64,000 nt of DNA from G964291335 sp964291335. GTDB taxonomy: Bacteria; Chloroflexota; Dehalococcoidia; Lucifugimonadales; UBA3495. The notes beneath the pieces were generated by a model. It did no database searches. It was given only the letters and a program-made list of their open reading frames with translations, and was not told the DNA's origin. The position numbers were made by a program, and so were the translations under genes. Positions 8,457 through 18,159 of the stretch are shown here, in pieces. The stretch spans positions 1,054,001-1,118,000 of the forward strand of contig OZ219748.1 in the NCBI GenBank assembly GCA_964291335.2, read 5' to 3'. Within the stretch, counting starts at the first letter, position 1; the number at the start of each line of letters is the position of its first letter.

Positions 8457-9964
8457 TTCAGCCGTCGGCCCGGGCCGGAGCTGCCGTACCAGTCAAACCC
8501 CTGGGCGGCAACCCGGACACAGACGTACTTGGGCGCGGTATATTCGTTAATGAAATCAAAACCGCCCTCCCGCCCGTAACCGCTGTCCTTGAAACCGCCC
8601 CAGGGTATCCCCGGATGCAGCCGGTGGTGGTCGTTAATCCACACGATGCCGGCGATAACCTGACCGGCTACCCGGTGGGCGCGGGCCACGTCCCGGGTCC
8701 AGATGGAACAGCCCAGCCCGAAGGGAATATCGTTGGCAATAGCGACCGCATCCTCCTCGCGGTCAAAGGGAATGACGCAAACCACCGGCCCAAAAACCTC
8801 CTCTTGCGCCACAGTCATGCCCTGGCGCACGCCGGCCAGCACCGTCGGCTCAATGAAATAGCCCTGCTCGAAAGCCGGGCCGGCCGGATGCCGCCCGCCG
8901 TGGGCCACCTGCGCCCCTTCCTGTACCGCCCCGCGCACGTAGTTCAGGATGCGGTCGTAGGCCGGCCTGGATATTACCGGCCCCATCTGCGTGGCAAAGT
9001 CGGTAGGGTCGCCAATGCGTATATCCGCCGCCTTTTCCGCCAAACGCTCCACGAACCGGTCGTAGAGCGAGCGATGCACCACCGCCCGCGACCCCTGAAT
9101 GCAGGTTTGCCCCGAAGCGACAAAGGAGGCGAAGGCGCAGCCGTTAACTGCATCTTCCAGGTCAGCGTCCGGGAAAATGATTACCGGCGCTTTACCGCCC
9201 AACTCGGCCTGGAAAGGCGTAAGGTTGCGTCCGGCCACCTGGCCCACCGCCCGGCCGGTTTCGGTGCCGCCGGTTAAGTCCAGCTTGCCCAGCCGCGGGT
9301 CGGCGGCCAGGGCCTGGCCCGCTTCGGGGCCGAAGCCGTTGACGATGTTCAGAACGCCGGGGGGCAGCCCGGCTTCCAGGGCAATGCGGCCAATTTCCGT
9401 AGGCGTCAGCGGCGCCCACTCCGAAGGCTTGAGCGCCACCACGCAGCCGGCCGCCAGGGCCGGGGCCAGTTTTTTGGCAGCAATCATCAGGGGGTGATTC
9501 CAGGGGGTAAGCTGACCGGCCACGCCCAGAGGCACCCGCACCGTATAGTTCAAATGGTCCCGGTCGGTAGGCACGGTCGCGCCCTGTATCTTGTCGCAAA
9601 AGCCGGCGAAGTAACGGAAGTAGCTGGCTACCACCAGCATTTGCGAGGTGGTCTCTGCAACCGGTCGACCGTTGGAGATCGACTCCAGGCGCCCCAGCTC
9701 CATCCGCCGTTCCTCCACCAGGTCGGCGATGCGCCAGAGGATTTTGCCCCGCTCGCTGTCGGGCATGGTTGACCAGGGGCCATTCCGGAAGGCCTGCTCC
9801 GCCGCAGTAATGGCCGCCGCCACGTCCGCGGCTCCGGCGTTGGCCATCCGGGCAATCGTCTCCCCGGTGGCCGGGTTTTCCACGTCAAAGTAGTCGCCGC
9901 TCAACGCAGGCCGCCATTCCCCGTCAATCAACAGGTCGTACTGCATAATTGCTGTCTGAGTCAT
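8453..9964 (-). CDS. NAD(P)-dependent aldehyde dehydrogenase
   Basis: 503 residues from the ATG at 9964 (MTQTAIMQYD); an extra ten codons upstream are unlikely. Oxidises an aldehyde to the carboxylate with NAD(P). Visible motifs are TPWNHP and KPSEWAPL (cofactor binding), LTGGTETG, the catalytic glutamate in FQAELGGK (about 257), the catalytic cysteine in SGQTCIQGSR (about 290) and EEVFGPV. Closest in kind to betaine-aldehyde/phenylacetaldehyde-type enzymes; the substrate is not determined. It is convergent with coxG, so any functional link with the molybdenum hydroxylase (which can make or use aldehydes) is inference. Confidence 0.93.
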   Translation of the reverse strand: MTQTAIMQYDLLIDGEWRPALSGDYFDVENPATGETIARMANAGAADVAAAITAAEQAFRNGPWSTMPDSERGKILWRIADLVEERRMELGRLESISNGRPVAETTSQMLVVASYFRYFAGFCDKIQGATVPTDRDHLNYTVRVPLGVAGQLTPWNHPLMIAAKKLAPALAAGCVVALKPSEWAPLTPTEIGRIALEAGLPPGVLNIVNGFGPEAGQALAADPRLGKLDLTGGTETGRAVGQVAGRNLTPFQAELGGKAPVIIFPDADLEDAVNGCAFASFVASGQTCIQGSRAVVHRSLYDRFVERLAEKAADIRIGDPTDFATQMGPVISRPAYDRILNYVRGAVQEGAQVAHGGRHPAGPAFEQGYFIEPTVLAGVRQGMTVAQEEVFGPVVCVIPFDREEDAVAIANDIPFGLGCSIWTRDVARAHRVAGQVIAGIVWINDHHRLHPGIPWGGFKDSGYGREGGFDFINEYTAPKYVCVRVAAQGFDWYGSSGPGRRLN

Positions 9965-10027
9965 CGAAAAACCAACTCCACCATCAAGATGCAAAAAGGC
10001 CGGCCGGGCTGCCCCCGGTCCGGGCCG

Positions 10028-12961
10028 TTAATTATCCGCCGCGGCCACCGTCTCGGCCAGGGCCGGGGTTTCAGCCACCGGCAGCAGGGGCAGCAGGTAG
10101 CGGCCAGTGTGAGATTCGGGGTGCCGGGCCAGTTGTTCCGGCGTGCCGGCGGCAATCAAATCGCCGCCCCGATCGCCGGCGCCGGGGCCCAGGTCAACAA
10201 TCCAGTCGGCGTTCTTAATCAGGTCCAGGTTATGTTCAATCAGAACCACGGTATTGCGATTATCCACCAGGCGGTGCAGCACCCGCAGCAGGGCGGCGCA
10301 GTCCTCGAAGGAAAGGCCGGTGGTGGGTTCATCCATCAGGTACAGGGTTTTGCCGGTGGCCCGTTTGGCCAATTCGGTAGCCAGCTTAACCCGCTGCGCC
10401 TCGCCCCCGGACAGGGTGGTTGCCGGCTGCCCCAGGCGAATGTAGCCCAGGCCCACATCCCGCAGGGTTTCCAGCTTGGGCCGAATGCGCGGCAGGTTCC
10501 AGAAGAACTCCAGGGCCTGTTCCACCGTCATTTCCAGCACGTCGGCAATGCTCTTTTCCCGCAAGGTTACTTCCATAGCCTCCCGGTTGTAACGGCGCCC
10601 CTGACAAACCTCGCAGGGAACGGTTACGTCGGGCAGAAACTGCATTTCAATCTGGTTATAGCCCTCGCCCTGACAAGCTTCGCAGCGACCGCCCTTAACG
10701 TTGAAGGAAAACCGCCCCGGCTTATAGCCGCGCACCCGCGCTTCGGGCAGGGAAGCGAAGAGTTCGCGAATGGGCGTAAAGGCCCCGGTATAAGTAGCCG
10801 GGTTGCTGCGCGGGGTGCGCCCGATGGGCGACTGGTCGATATTGACCACCTTGTCGATTTGCTCAATGCCGGTTACCGCATCATGGTCGCCGGGGTAGTC
10901 CCGCGCCCTGTTGAGCGCCTGAGCCAGCCGCTTGTAAAGGATGTCGTAAATCAGGGTGCTTTTGCCCGAACCGGAAACGCCGGTAACACAGGTTAAAACC
11001 CCCAGGGGCAGGGCAACCTCGATGTTCTTCAGGTTGTTTTCCCGGGCGCCCGAAACGGTAATCCGGCCTCCGCTGCCTGTGCGCCGGCTGGCCGGCAGGG
11101 GTATTTCCCGGGCCCCACTGAGGTATTGACCGGTCAGGGATTTGGCATTATTCATCACCTGGCAAATATCGCCGGTGGCGACCACGTGGCCGCCGTGTTC
11201 GCCGGCGCCCGGCCCCAGGTCCACGATGAAATCCGCCGCCCGCATCATCGCCTCATCGTGTTCCACCACAATCACCGTATTGCCCATATCCCGCAGCCGG
11301 GTCAGGGTGTCAATCAGGCGGTGGTCGTCGTGGGGGTGCAGCCCCACCGTCGGCTCGTCGCAAACGTACAGGACGCCGGTCAGCCCGGAGCCGATTTGGG
11401 TAGCCAGCCGTACCCGCTGCGCCTCGCCGCCGGAAAGGGTGCGGGCAGTGCGGTTCATGGTAACGTAATCCAGGCCGATACCGTCCAGGAAGCGCAGACG
11501 CCCCGCTATTTCCTTAAGCACCTGGTTGGCGATGGCCTTGTCCCGGCGGGACAGCGTCGGCCCGGAATGCTCGCCCGGCGCATCCGGGTCAATAGCCCGC
11601 ACCCACTCTACCCCCTGCCCGATGTTCATGGCGGTAACATCCATAATGCCCAGGCCGCACACCTTTACGCCCAGGGCCTCGGGCTTGAGCCGCTGACCCT
11701 GGCAGGCCTGACAGGAACGGGCGGTCATATAGCGTTCGATTTCCTGGCGGGTGTGGTCCGAGTCGGTCTCGCGGTAGCGGCGTTCCAGGTTGGGAATTAC
11801 CCCCTCGAAACGGGTATCCCAGCGATACACCCGTCCATTCTGGGTACGGTGGCGGATGGTAATCTTGCGGCTTTGGTTGCCGTAGAGAATTACCTTTAAC
11901 TGCTCCTCTGCCAGGTCTTTAACCGGGGTTTGCGGCGAAAACTCCTGGGCCTGGGCCACCGACTCCATCATGCTCAGATACCAGCCGTTAGAGGCGCCCT
12001 GGCGCGACCAGGGCGCCACGGCTCCTTCCAGCAGAGACCGGCCCGGGTCGGGTATAACCAGCTTGGGGTCCACCTCCAGCCGGTAACCCAACCCGGTGCA
12101 TTGGGGGCAGGCCCCGTGGGGGCTGTTGAAACTGAAGGTGCGGGGTTCAATCTCCGGCAGGCTGATGCCGCAGCGCACGCAGGCAAACCGCTCGGAGAAT
12201 ACCATTTCCTTTTCTTTGCCCCCCTCTTTCCGGGGCTGGAGCAGAACTTGCAGCACCCCTTCCCCTTCCCGCAAAGCGGTCTCCACCGAGTCGGCAACGC
12301 GGCTGAGCTCCGTATCCGACCGAATGACCAGCCGATCCACCACCAGTTCAATGTAGTGCCACTTCTGTTTATCCAGGTTCAGGTTATCCGTTTCATCCAG
12401 CATCAGGATTTGACCGTTAACCCGGATGCGCACGAAACCGGCGCGGCGGGCGGCCTCAAAAACATCCTTGTGTTCGCCCTTCTTGCGCCGAATCCTGGGG
12501 GCCAGCAGCGTCAGGCGGCTGCCTTCGGGCAGGGACAGAATGGCATCTACAATTTGCTGTACCGTCTGGCGTTCCACCGGACGGCCGCACTTGGGGCAAT
12601 GGGGTTGACCCACCCGGGCAAAAAGCAGGCGCAGGTAGTCATAAACTTCGGTTACGGTGCCTACGGTCGAGCGGGGGTTGTGGGATACTCCCTTCTGGTC
12701 AATGGAAATGGCTGGCGAAAGCCCCTCGATGTAATCTACGTCGGGCTTGTCCATGCGGCCCAGAAACTGACGGGCATAGGCCGACAGCGATTCCACGTAG
12801 CGCCGCTGCCCTTCGGCGTAGATGGTGTCGAAAGCCAGGGAACTTTTGCCGGAACCGGATACCCCGGTGATTACTACCAGCCGGTCCCGGGGAATGGTTA
12901 CTTCCACGTTCTTCAGGTTGTGTTCCCGGGCGCCCTTGACGTAGATAAAGTCCTGCGGCAT
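10028..12961 (-). CDS. uvrA: Excinuclease ABC subunit A
   Basis: Damage-recognition ATPase of nucleotide excision repair; loads UvrB on lesions. 977 residues from ATG 12961 (MPQDFIYVKGAREHNL), chosen because a GAAGGA ribosome site lies 9 bp upstream and the family starts here. It has two ABC modules, each with Walker A (GVSGSGKSSL near 35 and GVSGSGKSTL near 640), signature LSGGEAQRV (twice) and Walker B (DEPTVGLH, DEPTTGLS), plus the zinc pairs CxxC (KCGRP..., CVRCG...CPQC, CEACQG...CEVC). The last seven codons match the usual short extension. Downstream on the same strand is the aldehyde dehydrogenase, 63 bp away. Confidence 0.97.
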   Translation of the reverse strand: MPQDFIYVKGAREHNLKNVEVTIPRDRLVVITGVSGSGKSSLAFDTIYAEGQRRYVESLSAYARQFLGRMDKPDVDYIEGLSPAISIDQKGVSHNPRSTVGTVTEVYDYLRLLFARVGQPHCPKCGRPVERQTVQQIVDAILSLPEGSRLTLLAPRIRRKKGEHKDVFEAARRAGFVRIRVNGQILMLDETDNLNLDKQKWHYIELVVDRLVIRSDTELSRVADSVETALREGEGVLQVLLQPRKEGGKEKEMVFSERFACVRCGISLPEIEPRTFSFNSPHGACPQCTGLGYRLEVDPKLVIPDPGRSLLEGAVAPWSRQGASNGWYLSMMESVAQAQEFSPQTPVKDLAEEQLKVILYGNQSRKITIRHRTQNGRVYRWDTRFEGVIPNLERRYRETDSDHTRQEIERYMTARSCQACQGQRLKPEALGVKVCGLGIMDVTAMNIGQGVEWVRAIDPDAPGEHSGPTLSRRDKAIANQVLKEIAGRLRFLDGIGLDYVTMNRTARTLSGGEAQRVRLATQIGSGLTGVLYVCDEPTVGLHPHDDHRLIDTLTRLRDMGNTVIVVEHDEAMMRAADFIVDLGPGAGEHGGHVVATGDICQVMNNAKSLTGQYLSGAREIPLPASRRTGSGGRITVSGARENNLKNIEVALPLGVLTCVTGVSGSGKSTLIYDILYKRLAQALNRARDYPGDHDAVTGIEQIDKVVNIDQSPIGRTPRSNPATYTGAFTPIRELFASLPEARVRGYKPGRFSFNVKGGRCEACQGEGYNQIEMQFLPDVTVPCEVCQGRRYNREAMEVTLREKSIADVLEMTVEQALEFFWNLPRIRPKLETLRDVGLGYIRLGQPATTLSGGEAQRVKLATELAKRATGKTLYLMDEPTTGLSFEDCAALLRVLHRLVDNRNTVVLIEHNLDLIKNADWIVDLGPGAGDRGGDLIAAGTPEQLARHPESHTGRYLLPLLPVAETPALAETVAAADN

Positions 12962-13177
12962 TGGCCTGCATCCTTCACTGGTCATTTGGTTTTCAGTGAT
13001 TTTAGCACCTGGCGCGCCGCCTGTGCTTGCCGGGCAGGACGCAATAGGGCGGGTTCTGGCCGACCCCGAGGCAGCGCCGGCGGGCGAAGGAAGCCGGGTT
13101 CCAACAATTTCAGCAAGGAATGCGGCAAGAATATGCGAGGCCGGGGCTAAAGCAAACCGACTGAAACCGCCCGGGCC

Positions 13178-14005
13178 TTACCGGTTTTCCCCGAGGCCCG
13201 GGGCGGCGGCAGCGCCGGCCCCGACGGTCAGGCGGTTCAGGGCAGCGGCCAGGTTTAATTCCGTCCATTGCGCTTCCAGTTCCCGGTTGCGTCGCACCAT
13301 GACAGTCAGTTCGGCTTCGGCTTCCGCCAGCAGGTCTTGCAGCTCCTGACGGGCGCGGCGCACCTTGCGCATCTCGCACCAGATGGACCAGGCGGCCAGG
13401 GCCGGCCCCAGAATTATGCCCGCTACGGAAATGCTGCTCAATGCCACCCGCGCGACGGTGGAGGCGAAAATGGAACCGCCGGCAGCGGTGGTCCCGCCGC
13501 CGAACATGGTGAGTCTGGGGGCCAGGGTGAGCAGCCGGGAGCCAACCGGCTGGAAGAGGCGAAGGCCCATGGTTCGGGCAGCTCCCATCGCCGAGGAGGA
13601 AAAATTGCGCCAGATAATGCTGCTGACCACGCTGGCTGAGTGGCGGCCCACGATGAACCGGGCCGAGCCGATAGACCCCTGGGTGAGGGTGGTTTTCGGC
13701 GGACGGATGCGCCGGATGATAAACCGCCGGAGGCGACTGAACCGGCTGGCCGGCTCCGCTGCGTCCGCTTCCGGGGGCGGCAGCAGCGGAGCCGGCCGGG
13801 GCGGTCGTTCCAGCCCCAGCTGCCGGCAAAGGAAATCCTGGCGCAGGTAATATTCCACCATCAGGCAGCGGTGGCGCTGTCTGGCCTCGGCCAGTTCAGA
13901 GCGCAATTGGTTAAGCTGGTGGCGCGCACGCAGCTTGCCAGCTATCTGAGCGACGGCCGAGCCGGCGGTTACAGCCAGGGGAATCAGCAGCAGCGGCAAA
14001 GGCAT
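13178..14005 (-). CDS. Hypothetical protein with N-terminal membrane helix and coiled coils
   Basis: 275 residues from ATG 14005 (MPLPLLLIPLAVTAG). A hydrophobic N-terminal helix (about 1-20) is followed by a charged coiled-coil stretch (about 28-65), a Pro/basic linker (about 75-105), a Gly/Ala-rich hydrophobic region (about 165-220, possibly one or two membrane helices) and a second coiled coil (about 225-270). No family recognised. It starts 8 bp after the stop of the biotinyl carrier protein gene upstream and is probably co-transcribed with it. Function unknown. Confidence 0.5.
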   Translation of the reverse strand: MPLPLLLIPLAVTAGSAVAQIAGKLRARHQLNQLRSELAEARQRHRCLMVEYYLRQDFLCRQLGLERPPRPAPLLPPPEADAAEPASRFSRLRRFIIRRIRPPKTTLTQGSIGSARFIVGRHSASVVSSIIWRNFSSSAMGAARTMGLRLFQPVGSRLLTLAPRLTMFGGGTTAAGGSIFASTVARVALSSISVAGIILGPALAAWSIWCEMRKVRRARQELQDLLAEAEAELTVMVRRNRELEAQWTELNLAAALNRLTVGAGAAAAPGLGENR

Positions 14006-14012
14006 AGGGCAT

Positions 14013-14465
14013 CTATTCCAGCTCAATCAGGGCATCATTGGCCCCTACAGAATCCATGGGCTGCACGAAAATCTGCTTGACCAGGCCATCTTGGGCGGCG
14101 CGGATGCTCTGTTCCATTTTCATCGCCTCCACTACGCACACTTCATCCCCGGCAGCTACCCGGTCGCCGGGCCGCACTCGTATGGAGATGACCCGTCCGG
14201 GCATGGGCGCCCGCAGCATTTTGTCTGACGGGTCGAAGGAAGACGCCGGCCCTCCCACCCGCGGCAGAGCAGGAGCCGTCCGGCTGGGCGGCCGGCGTCC
14301 CCGGCGTCCCCGCGCCGGCGGCGGCGCGCCGGCCGGCGCGGCAGACGGGTCAACCTCCACGTAGTAGGTTTCCCCATCCACGCTCACTTCCACCGGAGAG
14401 CGGCTAACGTCGCCTACCGCCACTGTGTACCACTGTTCCCCCACCTTTAACCGGTAAGTGGGCAC
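14013..14465 (-). CDS. Biotinyl/lipoyl-attachment carrier protein
   Basis: 150 residues with a GTG start at 14465. Residues 82-150 form a biotinyl domain with the biotinylation site EAMKM (K116) and the APMPG motif near 87; residues 1-40 form a small beta-rich head, and a Pro/Arg/Ala-rich linker (about 42-75) joins them. This layout is that of the carrier subunit of acyl-CoA carboxylases or of Na+-pumping decarboxylases. No carboxylase or carboxyltransferase gene is nearby, so its partners must be encoded elsewhere; methylmalonyl-CoA mutase at 21.4 kb suggests propionate metabolism in the same cell, which is inference. Confidence 0.85.
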   Translation of the reverse strand: MPTYRLKVGEQWYTVAVGDVSRSPVEVSVDGETYYVEVDPSAAPAGAPPPARGRRGRRPPSRTAPALPRVGGPASSFDPSDKMLRAPMPGRVISIRVRPGDRVAAGDEVCVVEAMKMEQSIRAAQDGLVKQIFVQPMDSVGANDALIELE

Positions 14466-14640
14466 TGCTATACCACGTCCTTGCGTTCATTCCGCGGCAA
14501 AGGCCGCCGCCGGCCGGCCAAGGTTTCAGTTCAGTGTAACCCACCCGGACGGCTATTGGCAAAAAGCAGTGCATTTCGGGAACCGGGCAAGCATGCACAG
14601 CAATACCATTAACCCGGTCGTTCCGGCTTCCCGCCATGCC

Positions 14641-15399
14641 TCAAGAACGGGTCAGGTGTTCCATAAACTCCCCGGAGCGTATCTCCCGGTCAAGCCAGTA
14701 TCGCACCGTGCCGGACAGGATGGCCTTCAGTTCCTGGGCCAGCGGCGGGGCCAGGGGCAGGTGGGGCAGTTCCCTGGCCCGGCTGCGGGCCAGCAGACGC
14801 AGCACTTTCAGGGCGCGCAGGGACAGGGGGCGAAGTCCTGCCTGCTCCGGGGTACAGTCCAGACAGAAAACCCCGCCGCCGTCGGCGCTGTATCGGTGGC
14901 GCCCCGGTTCCAGGGAACGGCGGCACTCCACGCAGACTTGCAACTCGGGCAGCAACCCGGAAACGTACAGCAGGTGTAGCTGGAAATGCAACAGGGGCAG
15001 CGGGTCTTCCGGGGCCCGGCCAATGGCCTCCAGCGCCGCCAGGGCCAGTTCCAGCAGAGGCTCGTTGGGGCTGGATTCAGCGCCGAACCCTTCCACTAGT
15101 TCCGCAACGTAGAGGCCTTTGGACAGAGCGTCAAGGTTCAGCTTCAGCGGCGTGAAGTTATCCAGGGTCTGGGCCTGGCTGATTACGTCCAGGCTGCGGC
15201 CCCGGTAAAGGGACAGGCGGGTCAGCGTCAAGGGTTCCAGGTGGCCGGCCAGCTTGCCAGCCGGCCGGCGCGCGCCCTTGGCGGCCGCCCGCAGCTTGCC
15301 CTCTTCCCGGGAAAAGAGGGTTACCAGCAGGTCGGCCTCGCCCAGGGGCATATGCTTCAGCGCCAGGGCGTCGACCCGGTACAGGCGCGGGAGCGTCAT
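14641..15399 (-). CDS. recO: DNA repair protein RecO
   Basis: 252 residues. RecO binds single-stranded DNA and, with RecR, loads RecA in gap repair. The N-terminal OB-fold starts with the usual RVDALALKHMPLGEADLLVTLF; the C-terminal helical domain carries the zinc pairs CVEC and CLDC (about 155-180). It lies directly downstream of recR on the minus strand (29 bp gap), a functional pairing that supports the assignment. Confidence 0.92.
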   Translation of the reverse strand: MTLPRLYRVDALALKHMPLGEADLLVTLFSREEGKLRAAAKGARRPAGKLAGHLEPLTLTRLSLYRGRSLDVISQAQTLDNFTPLKLNLDALSKGLYVAELVEGFGAESSPNEPLLELALAALEAIGRAPEDPLPLLHFQLHLLYVSGLLPELQVCVECRRSLEPGRHRYSADGGGVFCLDCTPEQAGLRPLSLRALKVLRLLARSRARELPHLPLAPPLAQELKAILSGTVRYWLDREIRSGEFMEHLTRS

Positions 15400-15428
15400 G
15401 GCTGGCTGCCCGACTTGCGCAAAGCCGT

Positions 15429-16046
15429 TTACTCCACGGCCAGGCGGCCCTGAAAGGCCCGGCTGAGGGTCAGTTCGTCGGTGTATTCCAGGGAACCGCC
15501 CATGGGCAAGCCCCGCGCCAGGTGGGTTATTTTAAGGCTGGCGCCTGCCAGGTTGCGGGAAATATACATGGACGTGGCCTCACCCTCCGTCGTGGGGTTA
15601 GTGGCAATTACCAGCTCCTTCACCGCGCCGTCCGCGAGGCGGGCATACAGTTCCTTAAGCTTGAGCTGGTCCGGCCCTACGCCGTTCAGCGGAGACAGCA
15701 CCCCGTGCAATACATGGTACAAACCGCGGTAGCAGCGGGTACGTTCCAGGGCCAGCACATCCATGGGGTCTTCCACCACGCAAATCTGCTCCCGGTTGCG
15801 CTGCGGGTTGGCGCAAATGGAGCAGGGGCTGGCATCGGTCAGGTTCTGACACTGGGCGCAGAAGATAATGCGCTGCTTGACGGCGTGAATGGCATTGGCC
15901 AGGTCCAGAGCCTCTTCATCGGGCAGGCGAATGATGAAGTAAGCGATTCGCTGGGCGCTTTTGGGGCCAATGCCGGGCAACTTATTCAGTTCCTGAATCA
16001 ACCGCGCCAGCGACGGGGCGGCTGAAGGCAAATGCTCCAGGGTCAT
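15429..16046 (-). CDS. recR: Recombination protein RecR
   Basis: 205 residues, standard length. Helix-hairpin-helix LPGIGPKSAQRIA near residue 23, the zinc finger C..C...C..C (FCAQCQNL...CSIC, about 62-77), a TOPRIM domain with CVVEDPMDVLALE and the C-terminal Walker B-like stretch. Forms a ring clamp that acts with RecO in RecA loading. It is followed by recO and preceded by ybaB, and the ybaB-recR arrangement is the common bacterial order. Confidence 0.96.
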   Translation of the reverse strand: MTLEHLPSAAPSLARLIQELNKLPGIGPKSAQRIAYFIIRLPDEEALDLANAIHAVKQRIIFCAQCQNLTDASPCSICANPQRNREQICVVEDPMDVLALERTRCYRGLYHVLHGVLSPLNGVGPDQLKLKELYARLADGAVKELVIATNPTTEGEATSMYISRNLAGASLKITHLARGLPMGGSLEYTDELTLSRAFQGRLAVE

Positions 16047-16195
16047 AACTACCTGATTCGCAAAAAGCAGTAAGGGCCGCCAACCAGCAAGAGGCCGACT
16101 TTAATCACCGCAGCTTCGGCCCGCGCCGGATACTGACGCCAAACACCGGATGACCATCAAGGGGAACCCGGTAGTCGTCCCTCTGCCCCGTGGCA

Positions 16196-16501
16196 TCAAC
16201 CAAGGCCGGGGATGTTCATTCCACCGGTAATAACGCTCATCTTCCGGGCGGTCAATTCCTGGGTCTTGTTGAAAGCGTCGTTTACCGCTGCCGCCACCAG
16301 GTCTTGCAGCAATTCCAGGTCTTCGGCGGCTTCCGGCTCAATGGTTACCGCTTCCACCGCCTGCTTGCCGGTCATTACCACCTTAACCACGCCGCCGCCG
16401 GCGGTGCCTTCCACCGTAAGAGTCGCCAGTTCATCCTGGATTTTCTGCAGCTGGGCCTGCATTCGCTGGGCTTGGCGCATCATGTTCCGGTTCATGCTCA
16501 T
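16196..16501 (-). CDS. YbaB/EbfC family nucleoid-associated protein
   Basis: 101 residues, beginning MSMNRNMMRQAQRMQAQLQKIQ, an N-terminal amphipathic helix that forms the tweezer-like dimer of the family; the core strand has the expected G-G-V-V-K-V-V-M-T-G. Binds DNA with little sequence specificity. The start overlaps the dnaX stop by 4 bp (ATGA), so it is translationally coupled to dnaX, as in most bacteria. recR follows 149 bp further on. Confidence 0.93.
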   Translation of the reverse strand: MSMNRNMMRQAQRMQAQLQKIQDELATLTVEGTAGGGVVKVVMTGKQAVEAVTIEPEAAEDLELLQDLVAAAVNDAFNKTQELTARKMSVITGGMNIPGLG

Positions 16502-18159
16502 TCGACCGTATCCTCCAGGATTCGTGCTCCCATATTCATGGCGGCGCGCACCAGGGGGCTATGCTGGTTGGGACGGGCAGCTCCTCCCGGTTCCGATTCG
16601 CCGGCCAGAGTAATCCTGAAATCATAAGGCGAACCAAAGTACCGGGCAACCGCTTCCTGCACCGTCTGGCGCGAACCGGGGTCTGCCATCTCCTCCTGCA
16701 TCCGCTCCATATTGGCCCGGTGCACAAAGGGCAATATCAGTGTATCACTATCCAGGGTAACGTTGTCTGCCTTAAAGTCTCTGAGCAGCGCACCCAGGTT
16801 ATACTTTTTGCCCTTGCAGCGGTTCAGGGCCCGGACGGTAGCCTGCCAGGAAGAGAAGAGGTTCTGCCCGCCATCGTGGCCGCCGTCGGCATTGGCCGGA
16901 GCCGGTTCCCGACTGGGCTGCGGGCGCGCGGCCGCCGGGCGCGGCGGCTCTGCCGGCGGCCTTGCTGCTGACGCTCCAGCCCCGACAGACACCCCCTGCT
17001 GCGGCCGCCGGGCAGCGGAGGCCGGCGCGGGCGCCGGTCGGCGCTCACCTCCCGCTGCCATTGCGGGCGCTTGGGGCGGCGCCAGGTCATCGTTGCAGAT
17101 TTCCACTACCGCCAGCTCCAGGGGCAGGGTAGAGGGGGCGTCGTAGCGCAGGCTGATTTCGCCCCAAAGGCGGAGGGCTTTAATTACCCGCCAGCCCGGC
17201 AGATTAGCCGCCACCTCGCCCAGCTGGGCGGTAACGTGTTCGGGCAGCTCCAGAGCCTGAGCTGCGCCCCACTCCAGCAGCATTGCCGCCCGCAGCAACT
17301 CCAGGGCTTGCCGGTGCAGCTGCCGCAGGTCGGCTCCATCCCAGGCCGCCTGGTTGATCACCCCCAGGGCGGCGGAAGTGTTGCCGGTGAGCAGGTACTT
17401 GACCAGCTCCAGCCAACGCTCGCTGTGGCCCAAACCCAGCAGTTCTTCCGCCTGCGCCTGGGTTACCTGGCCGCCATAAGAAACCGCCAACTGTTCCAGC
17501 AGGTTCTCGGCGTCCCGCAGGCTGCCGGCGGCATACCGCGCCACCAGACGCAGGGCATCGGGAGCCACCACAATGCCTTCGCCGTCGGTTATCTCGGCCA
17601 GCCGCTGGTAAATGCGCTCCGCCGGCAGGCGGCGGAAATCAAACCGCTGACAACGGGAAACGATGGTCGGCAGAATACGGTTGGCTTCAGTGGTGCACAG
17701 AATGAAGATGACGTGCGACGGCGGTTCTTCCAGGGTTTTCAGGAAGGCGTTGGAGGCCTGGTCGGTGAGCATATGGGCTTCATCAATAATATAAACCTTG
17801 AACCGCCCTTCCACCGGGGAAAAGTTAACCTTGTCCCGTATCTCCCGAATATCCTCAATGCCCCGGTTGCTGGCAGCGTCCATCTCGATGGTGTCCAGGA
17901 ACCGGTCTTCATTGGCGGCCCGGCAAGGGCCGCAGGCATTGCAGGGGTCGCCTGCATCGGCCTGCTGGCAGTTAACCGCCTTGGCCACAATGCGGGCGGT
18001 GGTGGTTTTGCCGGTGCCCCGGGGGCCGCAGAAAAGGTAAGAATGGGACACCCGCCCCTGCTTGATAGCCTGGCGCAGGGTAGTAGCTACCGGCTCCTGC
18101 CCTACCAAATCGGCAAAGCTGGCCGGTCGCCATTTGCGATAATAGACTTGAGAGGTCAT
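16498..18159 (-). CDS. dnaX: DNA polymerase III subunit gamma/tau
   Basis: 553 residues. AAA+ clamp-loader ATPase: Walker A GPRGTGKTTT (45-54), zinc ligands C64, C73, C76, C79, DEAH-type Walker B (IIDEAHML, about 125) and the SRC sensor (IVSRCQRFDF). Domain III ends near 365, followed by an Ala/Pro-rich linker and a C-terminal domain of about 130 residues resembling the tau tail that contacts the polymerase. I see no slippery heptamer suggesting a gamma frameshift product. Its start overlaps the ybeY stop by 4 bp, and its stop overlaps the ybaB start, so the three genes form a tightly coupled operon. Confidence 0.96.
   Translation of the reverse strand: MTSQVYYRKWRPASFADLVGQEPVATTLRQAIKQGRVSHSYLFCGPRGTGKTTTARIVAKAVNCQQADAGDPCNACGPCRAANEDRFLDTIEMDAASNRGIEDIREIRDKVNFSPVEGRFKVYIIDEAHMLTDQASNAFLKTLEEPPSHVIFILCTTEANRILPTIVSRCQRFDFRRLPAERIYQRLAEITDGEGIVVAPDALRLVARYAAGSLRDAENLLEQLAVSYGGQVTQAQAEELLGLGHSERWLELVKYLLTGNTSAALGVINQAAWDGADLRQLHRQALELLRAAMLLEWGAAQALELPEHVTAQLGEVAANLPGWRVIKALRLWGEISLRYDAPSTLPLELAVVEICNDDLAPPQAPAMAAGGERRPAPAPASAARRPQQGVSVGAGASAARPPAEPPRPAAARPQPSREPAPANADGGHDGGQNLFSSWQATVRALNRCKGKKYNLGALLRDFKADNVTLDSDTLILPFVHRANMERMQEEMADPGSRQTVQEAVARYFGSPYDFRITLAGESEPGGAARPNQHSPLVRAAMNMGARILEDTVE

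Noticed and set aside
11930..13150. Open frame of 406 codons on the plus strand opposite uvrA
   Set aside because: Mirror of uvrA codon bias; product is Gly/Gln/His-rich without any family motif.
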